The notes: generated by a model from the sequence alone, not told the origin. A stretch of DNA of 48,459 nt from an uncultured Bacteroides sp. (GCA_900553185.1 USCT01000014.1:1-48459), one strand, 5' to 3'. Numbered from the stretch's first letter, positions 9,159 through 17,706 are shown. A program made the numbers and translations.

Positions 9159-10046
9159 CTACTTGTCCTTCTTTCCGAAAACCGAGAAGTGAACGTACCG
9201 TTTCGGATGTGCCTGCAAGTCTTCCAGCAGGCTTGCCGCGTTGGCGGCCGTCGCGTTCAGGTTGTTGTACAACGAAGAGTCGTTCAGCAGGAGTCCGATG
9301 GAATTGTCTTTCCGGTTCAGTTTGTCGGTGAGCAGGCGTACGTTCTGTAGGGTAGAATCTATTTGGCTGAATGTGCTTGCGTAATCCACGTCTTTCAGGT
9401 TTCCGCTGATCTGCTTCAGGTCGTCGGTGATGGTGGTGATGTTGCTGGTCAGTGCCGGAACGTCTTTCGATACCAGCGTATGGAGTTGCTTGCTGGTAGC
9501 GTTCAGCGAGGCCGTCAGCTGTTCGGCGTTGTGCAGGGTGTTTTTCAAGGCCGGATCACCCAGCAACTGGTTCAGGGAGCTTAGGATGGAATCCAGTTTG
9601 GGCATCATTTGTTCTACCTTGGGCAGCAGGTCTTTTTCGGCCACTCCCATGATTCCCGGATTTGCAACTCCGTTCAGGGTATCTCCCGGGGTATGATAGT
9701 CGGTATGGCTATAGTCCAGTATCAGGTTTATTTTTACCGTACCCAGCATTTCGGTCACCAGTTCGGCGTAGCTTCCCTGAGGAATCCGCATTCTGTCGTC
9801 CATGTCGATACCTACCACCACGTGACCGGGTTTCTGATAATTGTACTGGATGTCTCTTACCAGTCCCACTTTTAATCCGTTGGCAAAGACGGGGCTGGAG
9901 TTGGCCAGTCCGTTGATGTCTGTAAACTCTACGTAGTAGTAGCTCTCAGGCTTTAACATGTTTACGCCTTTCAGGTAGTTGATACCGAAGAAGAGTATCA
10001 GCAGCGCGGCTATACCCGCCAAACCAATTTTTACTTCTTTTCTCAT
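9159..10046 (-). CDS. MlaD-like MCE family lipid-transport protein
   Basis: 295 residues. One N-terminal membrane segment (about residues 7-27, VKIGLAGIAALLILFFGINYL) anchors it in the inner membrane. The MCE domain follows at about 35-115 (YYVEFTDINGLANSSPVFANGLKVG, then GTVKINLIL), and the C-terminal part is helical and heptad-like (residues 140-270, many Leu and Asn) as in MlaD/PqiB-type proteins. MCE proteins form rings or tubes that carry phospholipids between inner and outer membrane, normally with an MlaEF ABC transporter. No mlaE or mlaF gene is in the window, so the partners lie elsewhere. It is the second gene of an operon with the amidase, 24 bases after the amidase stop. Confidence 0.87.
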   Translation of the reverse strand: MRKEVKIGLAGIAALLILFFGINYLKGVNMLKPESYYYVEFTDINGLANSSPVFANGLKVGLVRDIQYNYQKPGHVVVGIDMDDRMRIPQGSYAELVTEMLGTVKINLILDYSHTDYHTPGDTLNGVANPGIMGVAEKDLLPKVEQMMPKLDSILSSLNQLLGDPALKNTLHNAEQLTASLNATSKQLHTLVSKDVPALTSNITTITDDLKQISGNLKDVDYASTFSQIDSTLQNVRLLTDKLNRKDNSIGLLLNDSSLYNNLNATAANAASLLEDLQAHPKRYVHFSVFGKKDK

Positions 10047-10070
10047 CTTTATTCTTTGTAGTTTCTGTTT

Positions 10071-11366
10071 TTATTTTCTTCTGTTTCTTTTGAATTCCCG
10101 GATGGCCTCGTTGATGTTCATCTTTTTTCCGTCCTTGAAGGCGATGATGAAGGCATCCTTGAATTTCGCATCTACTTTATTCCGTTTCAGGCGGAGAATC
10201 CGGTTGTAGTCGGTGTCTTCACCGTACGTATATTTCACCAGTCCGTTCTCCTTATAATAAGATACGGGAGTCAGTCCTTTCAGAAGCCTGCTTCCTTTGG
10301 GCAGTACCCGTGAGGAAGTGGTGATCTGGATTTTGAAAACCGGGCGTGACGCTTCTCCTTTGGAGGGATGTCTGGCAGGCCGTACTTCGGAGGCCTGACC
10401 CGGCGTGGAACCCGCCGACGGGTTTCTGGTTGCGACTTCTTCCGTGTCTGCCTGTGCTACGGAAGTATCTTCCGCTAACGGGTTTGCCTGCGTATTGCCT
10501 TCTGCCGTCCGGAACTCCTGTCCGTCCGCCGGTCTGCCGTTGTTTTCCGGAATTCCGGCGACGGCTTCCCCCTTGCGGGTGGCCCGTTGCTGGTTCTTGT
10601 AGTTGGCTATGGCCGTATAGATGCTCCGTGCCATGGTGGCGCTTCCGTTTTCCGAAATCAGGTAGGCGGCTTCTGTCGGATTGGTGATGTATCCCAGTTC
10701 TATCAGAATGCTGGGCATGGACGTTTCGCGCAGCACCAGAAATCCGGCCTGGTGTACTCCCTTGTCCTGTCGTCCGTTGCTCCGGAACTGGCGTTGTACC
10801 TGCCGGGCCAGGTTGACACTTTGCGCCATGTACTTGTCCTGCAGGAACTCGAAGATGATGTAGCTTTCGGCTGAATTCGGGTTGAATCCGGCATATTGTT
10901 GCTTGTAGTCGTCTTCTATCAGGATGACGGAGTTTTCTTTCTGCGCTACCTCCAGGTTTTCCTGCGTGCGGTGCAATCCCAGCGTATAGGTCTCGGCTCC
11001 GCTCACCCGGCTGTTTCGGGAAGCCACCGAGTTGGTGTGGATGGAGACGAACAGGTCGGCCTTGGCGTTGTTGGCTATTTCCGCCCGGCGGTGCAGGGGG
11101 ATGAATACATCCCTGTTTCGCGTATATACCACCCGAACGTCCGGCATGTTCTGCTCGATCAGCTTTCCCAGTTTCAGGGCAACTTTCAGGTTGATGTTTT
11201 TTTCCTTTACGTTTCTGCCGATGGCTCCCGGATCATGTCCGCCGTGTCCGGCGTCGATTACCAGGGTGAAACGTTTTTCGTTTCCCGCGTGTGCGGGAGT
11301 CAGAAAAAACAGGGCGCATAAAAAGGCCCCCATGAAAAGCAGTATGTTGAATCTTGTAGTATGCAT
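10071..11366 (-). CDS. N-acetylmuramoyl-L-alanine amidase (Amidase_3) with SPOR-like tail
   Basis: 431 residues. Signal peptide 1-27 ending TPAHA. The catalytic domain spans about 34-250: VIDAGHGGHDPGA with zinc ligand H41, the following Glu in VKEKNINL (E55), the second zinc His in VSIHTNS, and the catalytic Glu in ILIELGYITN. A low-complexity Pro/Ala/Glu linker (about 265-345) leads to a C-terminal SPOR-like domain (VFKIQITTSSRVLPKGS onward) that would bind denuded glycan at the septum. Such enzymes cut the amide between MurNAc and the stem peptide during daughter-cell separation. ATG at 11366 is preferred over an in-frame TTG two codons upstream. First gene of the operon with the MCE protein. 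Confidence 0.92.
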   Translation of the reverse strand: MHTTRFNILLFMGAFLCALFFLTPAHAGNEKRFTLVIDAGHGGHDPGAIGRNVKEKNINLKVALKLGKLIEQNMPDVRVVYTRNRDVFIPLHRRAEIANNAKADLFVSIHTNSVASRNSRVSGAETYTLGLHRTQENLEVAQKENSVILIEDDYKQQYAGFNPNSAESYIIFEFLQDKYMAQSVNLARQVQRQFRSNGRQDKGVHQAGFLVLRETSMPSILIELGYITNPTEAAYLISENGSATMARSIYTAIANYKNQQRATRKGEAVAGIPENNGRPADGQEFRTAEGNTQANPLAEDTSVAQADTEEVATRNPSAGSTPGQASEVRPARHPSKGEASRPVFKIQITTSSRVLPKGSRLLKGLTPVSYYKENGLVKYTYGEDTDYNRILRLKRNKVDAKFKDAFIIAFKDGKKMNINEAIREFKRNRRK

Positions 11367-11380
11367 AACCAAATGTCATG

Positions 11381-11388
11381 CAAAGTTA
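11381..11388 (-). promoter_or_regulatory. Promoter -7 box of the amidase-MCE operon
   Basis: TAACTTTG on the minus strand, 15 bases before the ATG, giving a leader of only a few bases. No convincing -33 element. Confidence 0.5.
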
Positions 11389-11551
11389 ATAGAAATTTTG
11401 TTTTCCTCCTCCCTTCGTTTATAAAAGATAAGATTTATTCGATATAAAATCCATAAAAACAGGATTTTTTCCTACCATTTTCCATTGGTCGGGGCATTGG
11501 AAGAGGAGTTTGGCAAGGCTGGATGGCTCGTGCGGAATGCCTCCGGAAAAA

Positions 11552-11639
11552 ACGAACGGACGTCTGGAGTAAAACAAACGTTTGTCTGGTCCGGAATATC
11601 CGTTTGTTTCCATTCGGACGAACGTTCGTTTTCGGAAGT
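11552..11639 (+). repeat. 22-bp-period palindromic array upstream of folD (array A)
   Basis: Four units of exactly 22 bp start at 11552, 11574, 11596 and 11618. Each has a 12-mer at or near the palindrome ACGAACGTTCGT plus a 10-bp linker. Unit 4 is a perfect palindrome, unit 2 is ACAAACGTTTGT, units 1 and 3 are degenerate. The last unit, ACGAACGTTCGTTTTCGGAA, is identical over 20 bases to the promoter-proximal unit of a second array at 33993-34089 (minus strand). It ends 95 bases before the folD ATG, in the space between the divergent amidase and folD genes. It is not coding, since 22 is not a multiple of three. Confidence 0.85.
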
Positions 11640-11701
11640 GGAACTTTTGTTAATTTAGCTTAAACCTGCCGTCCGTAAACCCTCCGGTCCGTATAATCTC
11701 T

Positions 11702-11709
11702 TATCTTTG
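11702..11709 (+). promoter_or_regulatory. folD promoter -7 box
   Basis: TATCTTTG fits TAnnTTTG, 26 bases before the folD ATG. No exact -33 TTTG. The palindromic array ends about 60 bases upstream. Confidence 0.6.
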
Positions 11710-11734
11710 TTTCAATCTAAAAAAACATGAACGT

Positions 11735-12616
11735 ATGATACTGATAGATGGAAAGGCTATTTCGGAGCAGATAAAGAAGGAAATAGCGGCCGAGGTGGCC
11801 GAGATTGTAGCGAGAGGAGGAAAGCGTCCTCATCTGGCGGCTATTCTGGTAGGACATGACGGCGGAAGTGAAACCTATGTGGCCAATAAGGTTAAGGCCT
11901 GCGAAGTGTGTGGCTTTAAATCGACGCTGATCCGTTACGAGGCGGATGTCACCGAAGAGGAGCTGCTGGCCAAGGTGCGTGAGCTGAATCAGGATGACGA
12001 CGTGGACGGGTTCATCGTCCAGTTGCCGCTTCCGAAACACATTTCCGAGCAGAAAGTGATCGAAACGATTGATTACCGGAAAGATGTAGACGGTTTCCAT
12101 CCCATCAACGTGGGACGTATGGCAATCGGTCTGCCGTGTTATGTATCGGCTACCCCGAACGGAATACTGGAGTTGCTCAAACGCTATCAGATAGAGACTC
12201 AGGGAAAGAAATGCGTGGTGCTGGGACGTAGCAACATCGTGGGCAAGCCGATGGCCATGCTGATGATGCAGAAGGCCTATCCGGGCGACGCGACCGTTAC
12301 CGTTTGTCATAGCCGGAGCAAGAACCTGGTGGAAGAATGCCGTGAGGCCGATATCATCATCGCGGCCCTGGGACAGCCTAATTTCGTGAAGGCCGACATG
12401 GTGAAGGAGGGTGCCGTCATCATTGACGTGGGTACGACACGTGTACCCGACGCTACCCGCAAGTCCGGCTTCAAGCTGACCGGCGACGTGAAGTTCGACG
12501 AGGTATCTCCGAAGTGCTCGTTCATCACTCCCGTGCCCGGAGGAGTAGGACCGATGACGATTGTGTCGTTGATGAAGAATACCTTGCTGGCTGGCAAGAA
12601 GGCCATTTATGGATAA
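11735..12616 (+). CDS. folD: Methylenetetrahydrofolate dehydrogenase/cyclohydrolase FolD
   Basis: A 293-residue bifunctional enzyme that interconverts 5,10-methylene-, methenyl- and 10-formyl-tetrahydrofolate with NADP, supplying one-carbon units for purine and formyl-Met-tRNA synthesis. The catalytic Tyr-x3-Lys is at Y48-K52 (YVANKVKACE), the substrate loop is VDGFIVQLPLP (about 90-100), the nucleotide-binding motif is GRSNIVGKP (164-172), and the C-terminal signature is PVPGGVGPMT (266-275). Length and motifs are complete. Its last 8 bases overlap the start of the capA-like gene (ATGGATAA), suggesting translational coupling. The 22-bp palindromic array lies upstream, so its expression may be controlled by the protein that binds that array. 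Confidence 0.97.
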   Translation: MILIDGKAISEQIKKEIAAEVAEIVARGGKRPHLAAILVGHDGGSETYVANKVKACEVCGFKSTLIRYEADVTEEELLAKVRELNQDDDVDGFIVQLPLPKHISEQKVIETIDYRKDVDGFHPINVGRMAIGLPCYVSATPNGILELLKRYQIETQGKKCVVLGRSNIVGKPMAMLMMQKAYPGDATVTVCHSRSKNLVEECREADIIIAALGQPNFVKADMVKEGAVIIDVGTTRVPDATRKSGFKLTGDVKFDEVSPKCSFITPVPGGVGPMTIVSLMKNTLLAGKKAIYG

Positions 12617-13715
12617 AATGAATCGGATGAACGTATTACGCATGGGGTTGCTGACGGTCTGCTGGTCGTTGGCAACCCTTTTCTATGCCCGCCCGGCCGA
12701 TTCGTTGCGCCTGTTGTTCGTGGGCGACCTGATGCAGCACCAGGCCCAGATCGATGCGGCTCGCCGTCCGGAGGGAGGGTACGACTATTCGGCCTGTTTC
12801 AGGCGGGTACGTCACGAACTGGCGCGGGCCGACCTGCTGGTAGGAAACCTGGAAGTCACGCTGGGCGGAAAGCCGTACCGGGGTTACCCCGCTTTCAGCG
12901 CTCCCGACGAGTTTCTGTACGCGTTGAAAGACGCCGGGTTCGACGTGTTGCTTACGGCCAACAACCATTGCCTGGACCGTGGAAAGAAGGGGCTGGAGCG
13001 TACCATACGGTTGCTGGATTCGCTGGAGATACCCCATGCCGGTACGTATCGCGATGTGGAAGAGCGTTCCCGCCGCTATCCGTTGCTGGTGACGGTGAAG
13101 GGCTTCCGGATTGTCCTCCTGAATTATACCTACGGCACCAACGGCATTCCCGTCACATCGCCCAATGTCGTCAACGGAATCGACCGTGAGCAGATCCGGG
13201 CCGACGTGCTGAAGGCCCGGTGTATGAAGCCCGACGCGATCATAGCCTGCATGCACTGGGGAATCGAGTACCAGTCGCTTCCACGGAGGCAGGAGCGCGA
13301 GCTGGCACGCTGGATGATCGGGCTGGGGGTAGACCATGTGATCGGTTCGCATCCCCACGTGGTGCAGCCGCTGGAAGTCGTGTCCGATTCCGTTACTCCC
13401 GGCCGTCACCTGATAGCCTATTCGCTGGGGAATTTCCTGTCGAACATGAGCCGGACCGGAACCGACGGCGGAATGATGGTCTCGCTTACCCTCCGGCGGG
13501 TAGGGCGGCATACGTACCTGTCGGATTGCGGCTATTCGTTTGTCTGGACTTCGCGTCCGGCCCTGTCCCGGAAGGCCCGGTACGAGCTGTATCCGCTGAA
13601 TATCGACCTTAAGGAGCTGAATGCAAGTGAGAAAGAACGGATTTCCGGCTTTTCGCGGACGGTCCGTCGGCTGATGGAGCGGGAGACAAAAGGAGTAAAA
13701 GAATACTTTTTTTGA
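12609..13715 (+). CDS. CapA-family metallophosphatase-like protein
   Basis: 368 residues with a hydrophobic N-terminus (VLRMGLLTVCWSLATLFYA) that is probably a signal or anchor; ATG at 12618 is an alternative start. The CapA/PgsA core is intact: FVGDLM (about 35-40), VGNLEVTL, TANNHCLDRG, ACMHWGIEY and GSHPHVVQP, the metal-ligand motifs of the calcineurin-like fold, then YSLGNFLSNM. The family was named for poly-gamma-glutamate capsule synthesis, but most members outside Bacillus have no proven role and no capBC partners occur here, so the substrate is unknown; it probably acts in the periplasm. It follows folD with an 8-base overlap and ends just before the tRNA-His promoter. Confidence 0.88.
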   Translation: MDKMNRMNVLRMGLLTVCWSLATLFYARPADSLRLLFVGDLMQHQAQIDAARRPEGGYDYSACFRRVRHELARADLLVGNLEVTLGGKPYRGYPAFSAPDEFLYALKDAGFDVLLTANNHCLDRGKKGLERTIRLLDSLEIPHAGTYRDVEERSRRYPLLVTVKGFRIVLLNYTYGTNGIPVTSPNVVNGIDREQIRADVLKARCMKPDAIIACMHWGIEYQSLPRRQERELARWMIGLGVDHVIGSHPHVVQPLEVVSDSVTPGRHLIAYSLGNFLSNMSRTGTDGGMMVSLTLRRVGRHTYLSDCGYSFVWTSRPALSRKARYELYPLNIDLKELNASEKERISGFSRTVRRLMERETKGVKEYFF

Positions 13716-13733
13716 AGTTTTTTCGGATAAAGT

Positions 13734-13764
13734 CTTGTAGAATCAAAAAAAAGTCCTACCTTTG
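13734..13764 (+). promoter_or_regulatory. Promoter of the tRNA-His pair
   Basis: CTTG (13734-13737), 19-base spacer, TACCTTTG (13757-13764), a good Bacteroidetes promoter, about 29 bases before the first tRNA. Confidence 0.7.
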
Positions 13765-13792
13765 CATCGCTTTTGAAAAGAAAAGCCAACAT

Positions 13793-13868
13793 GGTGACTA
13801 TAGTTCAGTTGGTTAGAGCGTCAGATTGTGGTTCTGAATGTCGTGGGTTCGAGTCCCACTAGTCACCC
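13793..13868 (+). tRNA. tRNA-His (GTG), copy 1
   Basis: Complete cloverleaf. The acceptor GTGACTA (13794-13800) pairs with TAGTCAC (13860-13866), with the His-specific extra G-1 at 13793 facing discriminator C at 13867. D arm GTTC/GAGC, anticodon stem CAGA/TCTG with loop TTGTGGT (anticodon GTG), T arm GTGGG TTCGAGT CCCAC. CCA is not encoded. Confidence 0.95.
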
Positions 13869-13899
13869 TCTTTTTTCCAGTATTTAAACTTACCAACAC

Positions 13900-13975
13900 G
13901 GTGACTATAGTTCAGTTGGTTAGAGCGTCAGATTGTGGTTCTGAATGTCGTGGGTTCGAGTCCCACTAGTCACCC
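13900..13975 (+). tRNA. tRNA-His (GTG), copy 2
   Basis: Identical in every base to the first copy, 107 bases downstream, and sharing the short 5' flank CCAACA. It has the same G-1:C73 pair and GTG anticodon. The spacer has no promoter box, so both are probably cut from one transcript ending at the hairpin just downstream. Confidence 0.95.
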
Positions 13976-13979
13976 TTCC

Positions 13980-14007
13980 AACTCCTGATTCATTCAGGAG
14001 TTTTTTT
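13980..14007 (+). terminator. Terminator of the tRNA-His pair
   Basis: AACTCCTG (13980-13987) and CAGGAGTT (13995-14002) with a seven-base loop, followed by a run of T to 14007: a textbook intrinsic terminator. Confidence 0.9.
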
Positions 14008-14036
14008 GTGTTTTCTCGTTTTAAAATTCCAATTTA

Positions 14037-14070
14037 TTTGTACTTTTTAAAAGTTTTTTTAATAACTTTG
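14037..14070 (+). promoter_or_regulatory. Promoter of the unknown anchored-protein gene
   Basis: TTTG (14037-14040), 22-base spacer, TAACTTTG (14063-14070); ATG at 14093 with GGAGGA directly in front. Confidence 0.6.
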
Positions 14071-14092
14071 TAAAAACAGTAAATGGAGGATC

Positions 14093-15226
14093 ATGAGATT
14101 ACGTACCGTTGCTAAATTTGCCGTCATACTTTCTGCGTTGTTGTTTGGACTGGGAGTAGGAGTCTATAGTTTTGTCCAGTTGAAGCTGGCCGACCGGACG
14201 AAAAACATGGATTTGCTGGAACTGGTTCCCCGCGATGTAAGAGGGCTGGTAGAGACCGATAATGTGGATTTCTTTATCAGCGAGCTTCCCCGCATGGCTT
14301 ATGCCGCGCGGTTTGATACGTTGCATCGTTCGAACCTGATCGAAACGATTTTCTATGAGCTTACCCGGTATACCTCTCATGCGGCGCATGGCTTGAGCAA
14401 TCAGGTCAACCAGCTCATGCTCAGTTTTCACCAGCCGGGTACGTCGCGCGATATGGTCGCTTATTTCCGGATGGGAAAGGAGGGCAAGAATTTCCTTCGT
14501 GAAGTATTGTTGGAAAAATATGGAGGTAAGTTCACCCGCAGGATAGAAAAGTACCGCGGGAAGGAAATCCGTATCTATCCGTTGAGTGCGGAGGACTTCC
14601 TGTCGCTTTATGGCGGCGAAGGGTTTCTGGTGGCCAGCTACGAGAAACGTCTGATTGAGGAAGTGATCGATGCCCAGCTCGACAAGCGCTCGTTGAGTCA
14701 GGACACCGTTTTCCAGTCGTTGCATCACAACAAGTCCTCCCGTTTCATGACGTTTTACGGCCGTACGGCTTCCGTACCGTTACTTTCGAACAATCACGAC
14801 TATTGCTGGAGCGAATTCGACTTGCACATGAACCGCGAAGTGCTTTATCTGAGTGGTGTCATGACGGCTCCCCGGGCCTGCACGCCCTTGATGGCGGAGC
14901 GTTTGAAACGGATACCTCCGGTGGAAGAAGATAGCTTGCTTATTTTGTCGGGTACCGAACGCATCGACTCGTGCATAAGGAAGGCTTCCGTAGCGGCGGA
15001 AGGCCGTCTGTTTGATAAATGCATTACCAACCTCTCTTCCACGGCCTCCTACATCATGGTGGCCGACATGGAGAAAGTGGCCGGCGAAAAGGCTTTCTTC
15101 AAGGATTATCTGCCTCCTTTCATCAACGAGTGGGCAGAGATGTTCGAGCCTTTCATCCTGTCCGTGCAGGTGACGGAAACCGGCGGACGTTTCTCTCACA
15201 TCTTTGTCCTGACGTACCGTGAATGA
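14093..15226 (+). CDS. Membrane-anchored protein of unknown function
   Basis: I do not recognise a characterised family. 377 residues. One N-terminal hydrophobic segment (about residues 8-28, KFAVILSALLFGLGVGVYSFVQL) anchors a large periplasmic domain of mixed alpha/beta composition with no Cys-rich, repeat or catalytic motif that I can name. Features such as VPRDVRGLVETDNVDFFISELPR, SSRFMTFYGRT and YLSGVMTAP recall the DUF3352 kind of secreted domain, but that is only an impression. The gene has its own promoter and a strong purine-rich ribosome site, and converges with the MFS gene with an 11-base gap. Codon use looks native. Confidence 0.75.
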   Translation: MRLRTVAKFAVILSALLFGLGVGVYSFVQLKLADRTKNMDLLELVPRDVRGLVETDNVDFFISELPRMAYAARFDTLHRSNLIETIFYELTRYTSHAAHGLSNQVNQLMLSFHQPGTSRDMVAYFRMGKEGKNFLREVLLEKYGGKFTRRIEKYRGKEIRIYPLSAEDFLSLYGGEGFLVASYEKRLIEEVIDAQLDKRSLSQDTVFQSLHHNKSSRFMTFYGRTASVPLLSNNHDYCWSEFDLHMNREVLYLSGVMTAPRACTPLMAERLKRIPPVEEDSLLILSGTERIDSCIRKASVAAEGRLFDKCITNLSSTASYIMVADMEKVAGEKAFFKDYLPPFINEWAEMFEPFILSVQVTETGGRFSHIFVLTYRE

Positions 15227-15237
15227 CGGGAAAATGA

Positions 15238-16437
15238 TTACCGGAGCTTGTTCTTGTTGAAATGAGGCCCTGCCTTGAACTGGAAGTAGAGCAGGGAGAC
15301 AATGGTCAGTATCGCTCCGAACAGGTAGGAAGAACGGAACGAGGCTATTTCGGCGATGTAGCCGCCGGTGAGCATGCCGATACCCAGGCCCACGTCCCAC
15401 GAGGTCAGGTAGGTGCTGGTGGCCGTTCCGCGCTGGTTGTTGGGAGCCAGGTTGACGAAGAGCGTATTGTAGGCGGGAAACATCGTGCCGAAACCGATAC
15501 CGAGCAGCAGGGAAATGGCGAAGAACAGGATTGTGGTGAGACGGAGGTCCCATCCGATCAGCCATCCGCAGGCGCTCAGGCCGAAATAGCAGAGGCATAC
15601 CAGGTACAGGCCGGCCTGAATCACGCCGGTCACCATCCCCTTGTCTACCAGACGTCCGCTGAACAGCCGGCTGATGGCCATGCCTATTGCCATGAGGGTA
15701 AAGAAGAATCCCGTTTCGGCCGTGATGCCGATCTGTTTGGCATACATGGCCACGTAGTTGGTCGTCATGCCGTACGGAATGGAGAGGAGCAGCAGGCTGA
15801 ATCCGGCCGGAATTCCCTTGATCAGGATAAAGCGGTCGAGCGAGATGGGGGCTCTCTTTACGGGAGGGCGGTAGGTGGTCCTGACCATGCAGGCCGCCAC
15901 GAATCCCAGGATGCAGGAAGCCAGGGCGTAAGAAAAGATGGTGATGTACGAAACGCCGGCGCTATGCAGGAACAGGCCGAACATGGGGCCGATGGACATG
16001 GCGATGTTGTTCGACAGGCCGTAATATCCCAGGCCTTCGCCTCGTCTGGAAGAAGGCATGATGTCTATCACCAGTGTATTTCCTCCCACCGTAACCGTTC
16101 CGAAAGCCACCCCGTGAAGGATGCGCAACAGGATGAACAAGGTAAGCAGACCCGCCACCATGTATCCGGCAAATACCAGGGTAAAGACGAAATAAGCCGT
16201 CAGGTACAGAGGTTTCCGTGAGAACGTGTCCAGCAGGTACCCCGAAAACGGACGGATGCAGAGGGCCGCGATGGTGTAGCAGCTCAGTACGATACCGATG
16301 GTCGTGTTCGATGCGTGAAACTCTTCCAGCAGGTAAAAGGGGAGTACGGGGGTGAGCAGCCAGAATCCGAAGTAAAGGAGGAAGTTGGCCGCCAGGATAA
16401 AGCAATAGCTGGGAGTGATGAGTTTATCCTTTTTCAT
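15238..16437 (-). CDS. MFS family efflux transporter
   Basis: 399 residues with about 12 hydrophobic segments and the loop signatures of the major facilitator superfamily: IRPFSGYLLDTFSRKPLYL between helices 2 and 3 (motif A: GxLxDxxxRK), RILHGVAFGTVTV in helix 4, a central basic loop at about 188-200, and a second copy of motif A-like residues (SRLFSGRLVDKG) in the C-terminal half. The arrangement resembles proton-driven drug or sugar exporters. The exported compound cannot be told. Transcribed alone; the pheS terminator lies directly upstream. Confidence 0.88.
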   Translation of the reverse strand: MKKDKLITPSYCFILAANFLLYFGFWLLTPVLPFYLLEEFHASNTTIGIVLSCYTIAALCIRPFSGYLLDTFSRKPLYLTAYFVFTLVFAGYMVAGLLTLFILLRILHGVAFGTVTVGGNTLVIDIMPSSRRGEGLGYYGLSNNIAMSIGPMFGLFLHSAGVSYITIFSYALASCILGFVAACMVRTTYRPPVKRAPISLDRFILIKGIPAGFSLLLLSIPYGMTTNYVAMYAKQIGITAETGFFFTLMAIGMAISRLFSGRLVDKGMVTGVIQAGLYLVCLCYFGLSACGWLIGWDLRLTTILFFAISLLLGIGFGTMFPAYNTLFVNLAPNNQRGTATSTYLTSWDVGLGIGMLTGGYIAEIASFRSSYLFGAILTIVSLLYFQFKAGPHFNKNKLR

Positions 16438-16446
16438 AGGCTGATA

Positions 16447-16484
16447 AAAAACGAATCATTCCGACTTCTCAGCCGGAATGATTC
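16447..16484 (-). terminator. pheS terminator
   Basis: On the minus strand GAATCATTCCG pairs with CGGAATGATTC (16484-16474 and 16463-16453) around a 10-base loop, followed by GTTTTTTATC. Strong intrinsic terminator 60 bases after the pheS stop and just before the MFS start. Confidence 0.85.
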
Positions 16485-16544
16485 TTATCGTAAAATATTT
16501 CAAAAATGGTGCATACATAAATGCCACGTATCAAGTCTTGTTTC

Positions 16545-17564
16545 CTAGTTGGCTGCTTCGAACTCTTCCAGGAAACGCGTATCGTTCTCTGAGAACATAC
16601 GCAAGTCTTTTACTTTATATTTCAGGTTGGCGATACGTTCTACACCCATACCGAAGGCGTAACCCGTATAAACCTTGCTGTCGATGCCGTTGGCTTCGAG
16701 TACGGCCGGGTCTACCATGCCGCATCCCAGGATTTCTACCCATCCGGTATATTTACAGAACGGGCAACCCTTTCCGCCGCAGATGTCGCAACTGATATCC
16801 ATTTCGGCGCTGGGCTCGGTAAACGGGAAGTACGACGGACGCAGACGGATCTTTGTCTCGGGACCGAACATTTCCTGGGCGAACTGGAGCAACACCTGTT
16901 TCAGGTCGGTAAACGAAACGTTCTTGTCAACGTACAGGCCTTCTACCTGGTGGAAGAAGCAGTGCGCGCGGTAACTGATGGCTTCGTTGCGGTATACGCG
17001 TCCCGGGCAGATTACGCGGATAGGCGGTTGTGAAACCTCCATTACGCGGCTCTGTACGGATGAAGTGTGTGTACGGAGCAGGATGTCCGGATGGCTTTCG
17101 ATGAAGAACGTATCCTGCATGTCGCGTGCCGGATGGTCTTCGGGGAAGTTCATGGATGAGAATACATGCCAGTCGTCTTCCACTTCCGGTCCTTCGGCGA
17201 TGGTGAATCCCAGGCGGCCGAAGATGTCGATGATTTCATTGCGTACGATCGACAATGGGTGGCGTGTACCCAGTTCTATCGGATAAGCCGTACGGGTCAG
17301 GTCCAGCTCGTCGCTTCCGTTGTCTTGGTTTTCGAATACTTCCTTCAGGGCGTTGATGCGTTCCTGGGCACGGTTCTTCAGTTCGTTCAGTTTCATACCC
17401 ACTTCTTTCTTCTGGTCGGCAGGTACATTGCGGAAGTCGGCCATCAGCGCATTGATTGCTCCCTTTTTACTCAGGTATTTGATTCGCAGGGCTTCCAGCT
17501 CTTCTGCGCTGGCAGCCTTCAAACCTTCTACTTCCTGAAGCAATTCTTCTATTTTTGCTAACAT
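16545..17564 (-). CDS. pheS: Phenylalanyl-tRNA synthetase alpha subunit
   Basis: 339 residues, the catalytic alpha chain that charges tRNA-Phe. An N-terminal coiled coil (about 1-80) precedes the class II core: motif 1 (HPLSIVRNEIIDIFGRLGF), motif 2 (RVYRNEAISYRAHCFFHQVEG) and motif 3 (GYAFGMGVERIANLKY). A Cys cluster CDICGGKGCPFC before motif 3 is the insertion seen in many bacterial PheS. pheT is not adjacent, as is common in Bacteroidetes. It is monocistronic, with a promoter box at 17593-17600 and a strong terminator. Confidence 0.97.
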   Translation of the reverse strand: MLAKIEELLQEVEGLKAASAEELEALRIKYLSKKGAINALMADFRNVPADQKKEVGMKLNELKNRAQERINALKEVFENQDNGSDELDLTRTAYPIELGTRHPLSIVRNEIIDIFGRLGFTIAEGPEVEDDWHVFSSMNFPEDHPARDMQDTFFIESHPDILLRTHTSSVQSRVMEVSQPPIRVICPGRVYRNEAISYRAHCFFHQVEGLYVDKNVSFTDLKQVLLQFAQEMFGPETKIRLRPSYFPFTEPSAEMDISCDICGGKGCPFCKYTGWVEILGCGMVDPAVLEANGIDSKVYTGYAFGMGVERIANLKYKVKDLRMFSENDTRFLEEFEAAN

Positions 17565-17592
17565 ATTTCTTCAATTATTGTTTTCGTGAGGG

Positions 17593-17600
17593 CAAAGTTA
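17593..17600 (-). promoter_or_regulatory. pheS promoter -7 box
   Basis: TAACTTTG on the minus strand, 29 bases before the ATG. No good -33. No Phe-rich leader peptide or T-box structure is visible in this short leader. Confidence 0.5.
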
Positions 17601-17684
17601 AGCATTTCCACCGAAATAATCTTGTTTTTCCATTAATAAATGAGATTTCTCTCCTTAAAAGTGAAAAGTAAATGAAAAAAAGGA

Positions 17685-17692
17685 TAATTTTG
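17685..17692 (+). promoter_or_regulatory. Promoter -7 box of the lipoprotein-murB-hydrolase operon
   Basis: TAATTTTG fits TAnnTTTG, 15 bases before the first ATG. No clear -33. Confidence 0.5.
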
Positions 17693-17706
17693 CATCCGAT
17701 TTTTCG

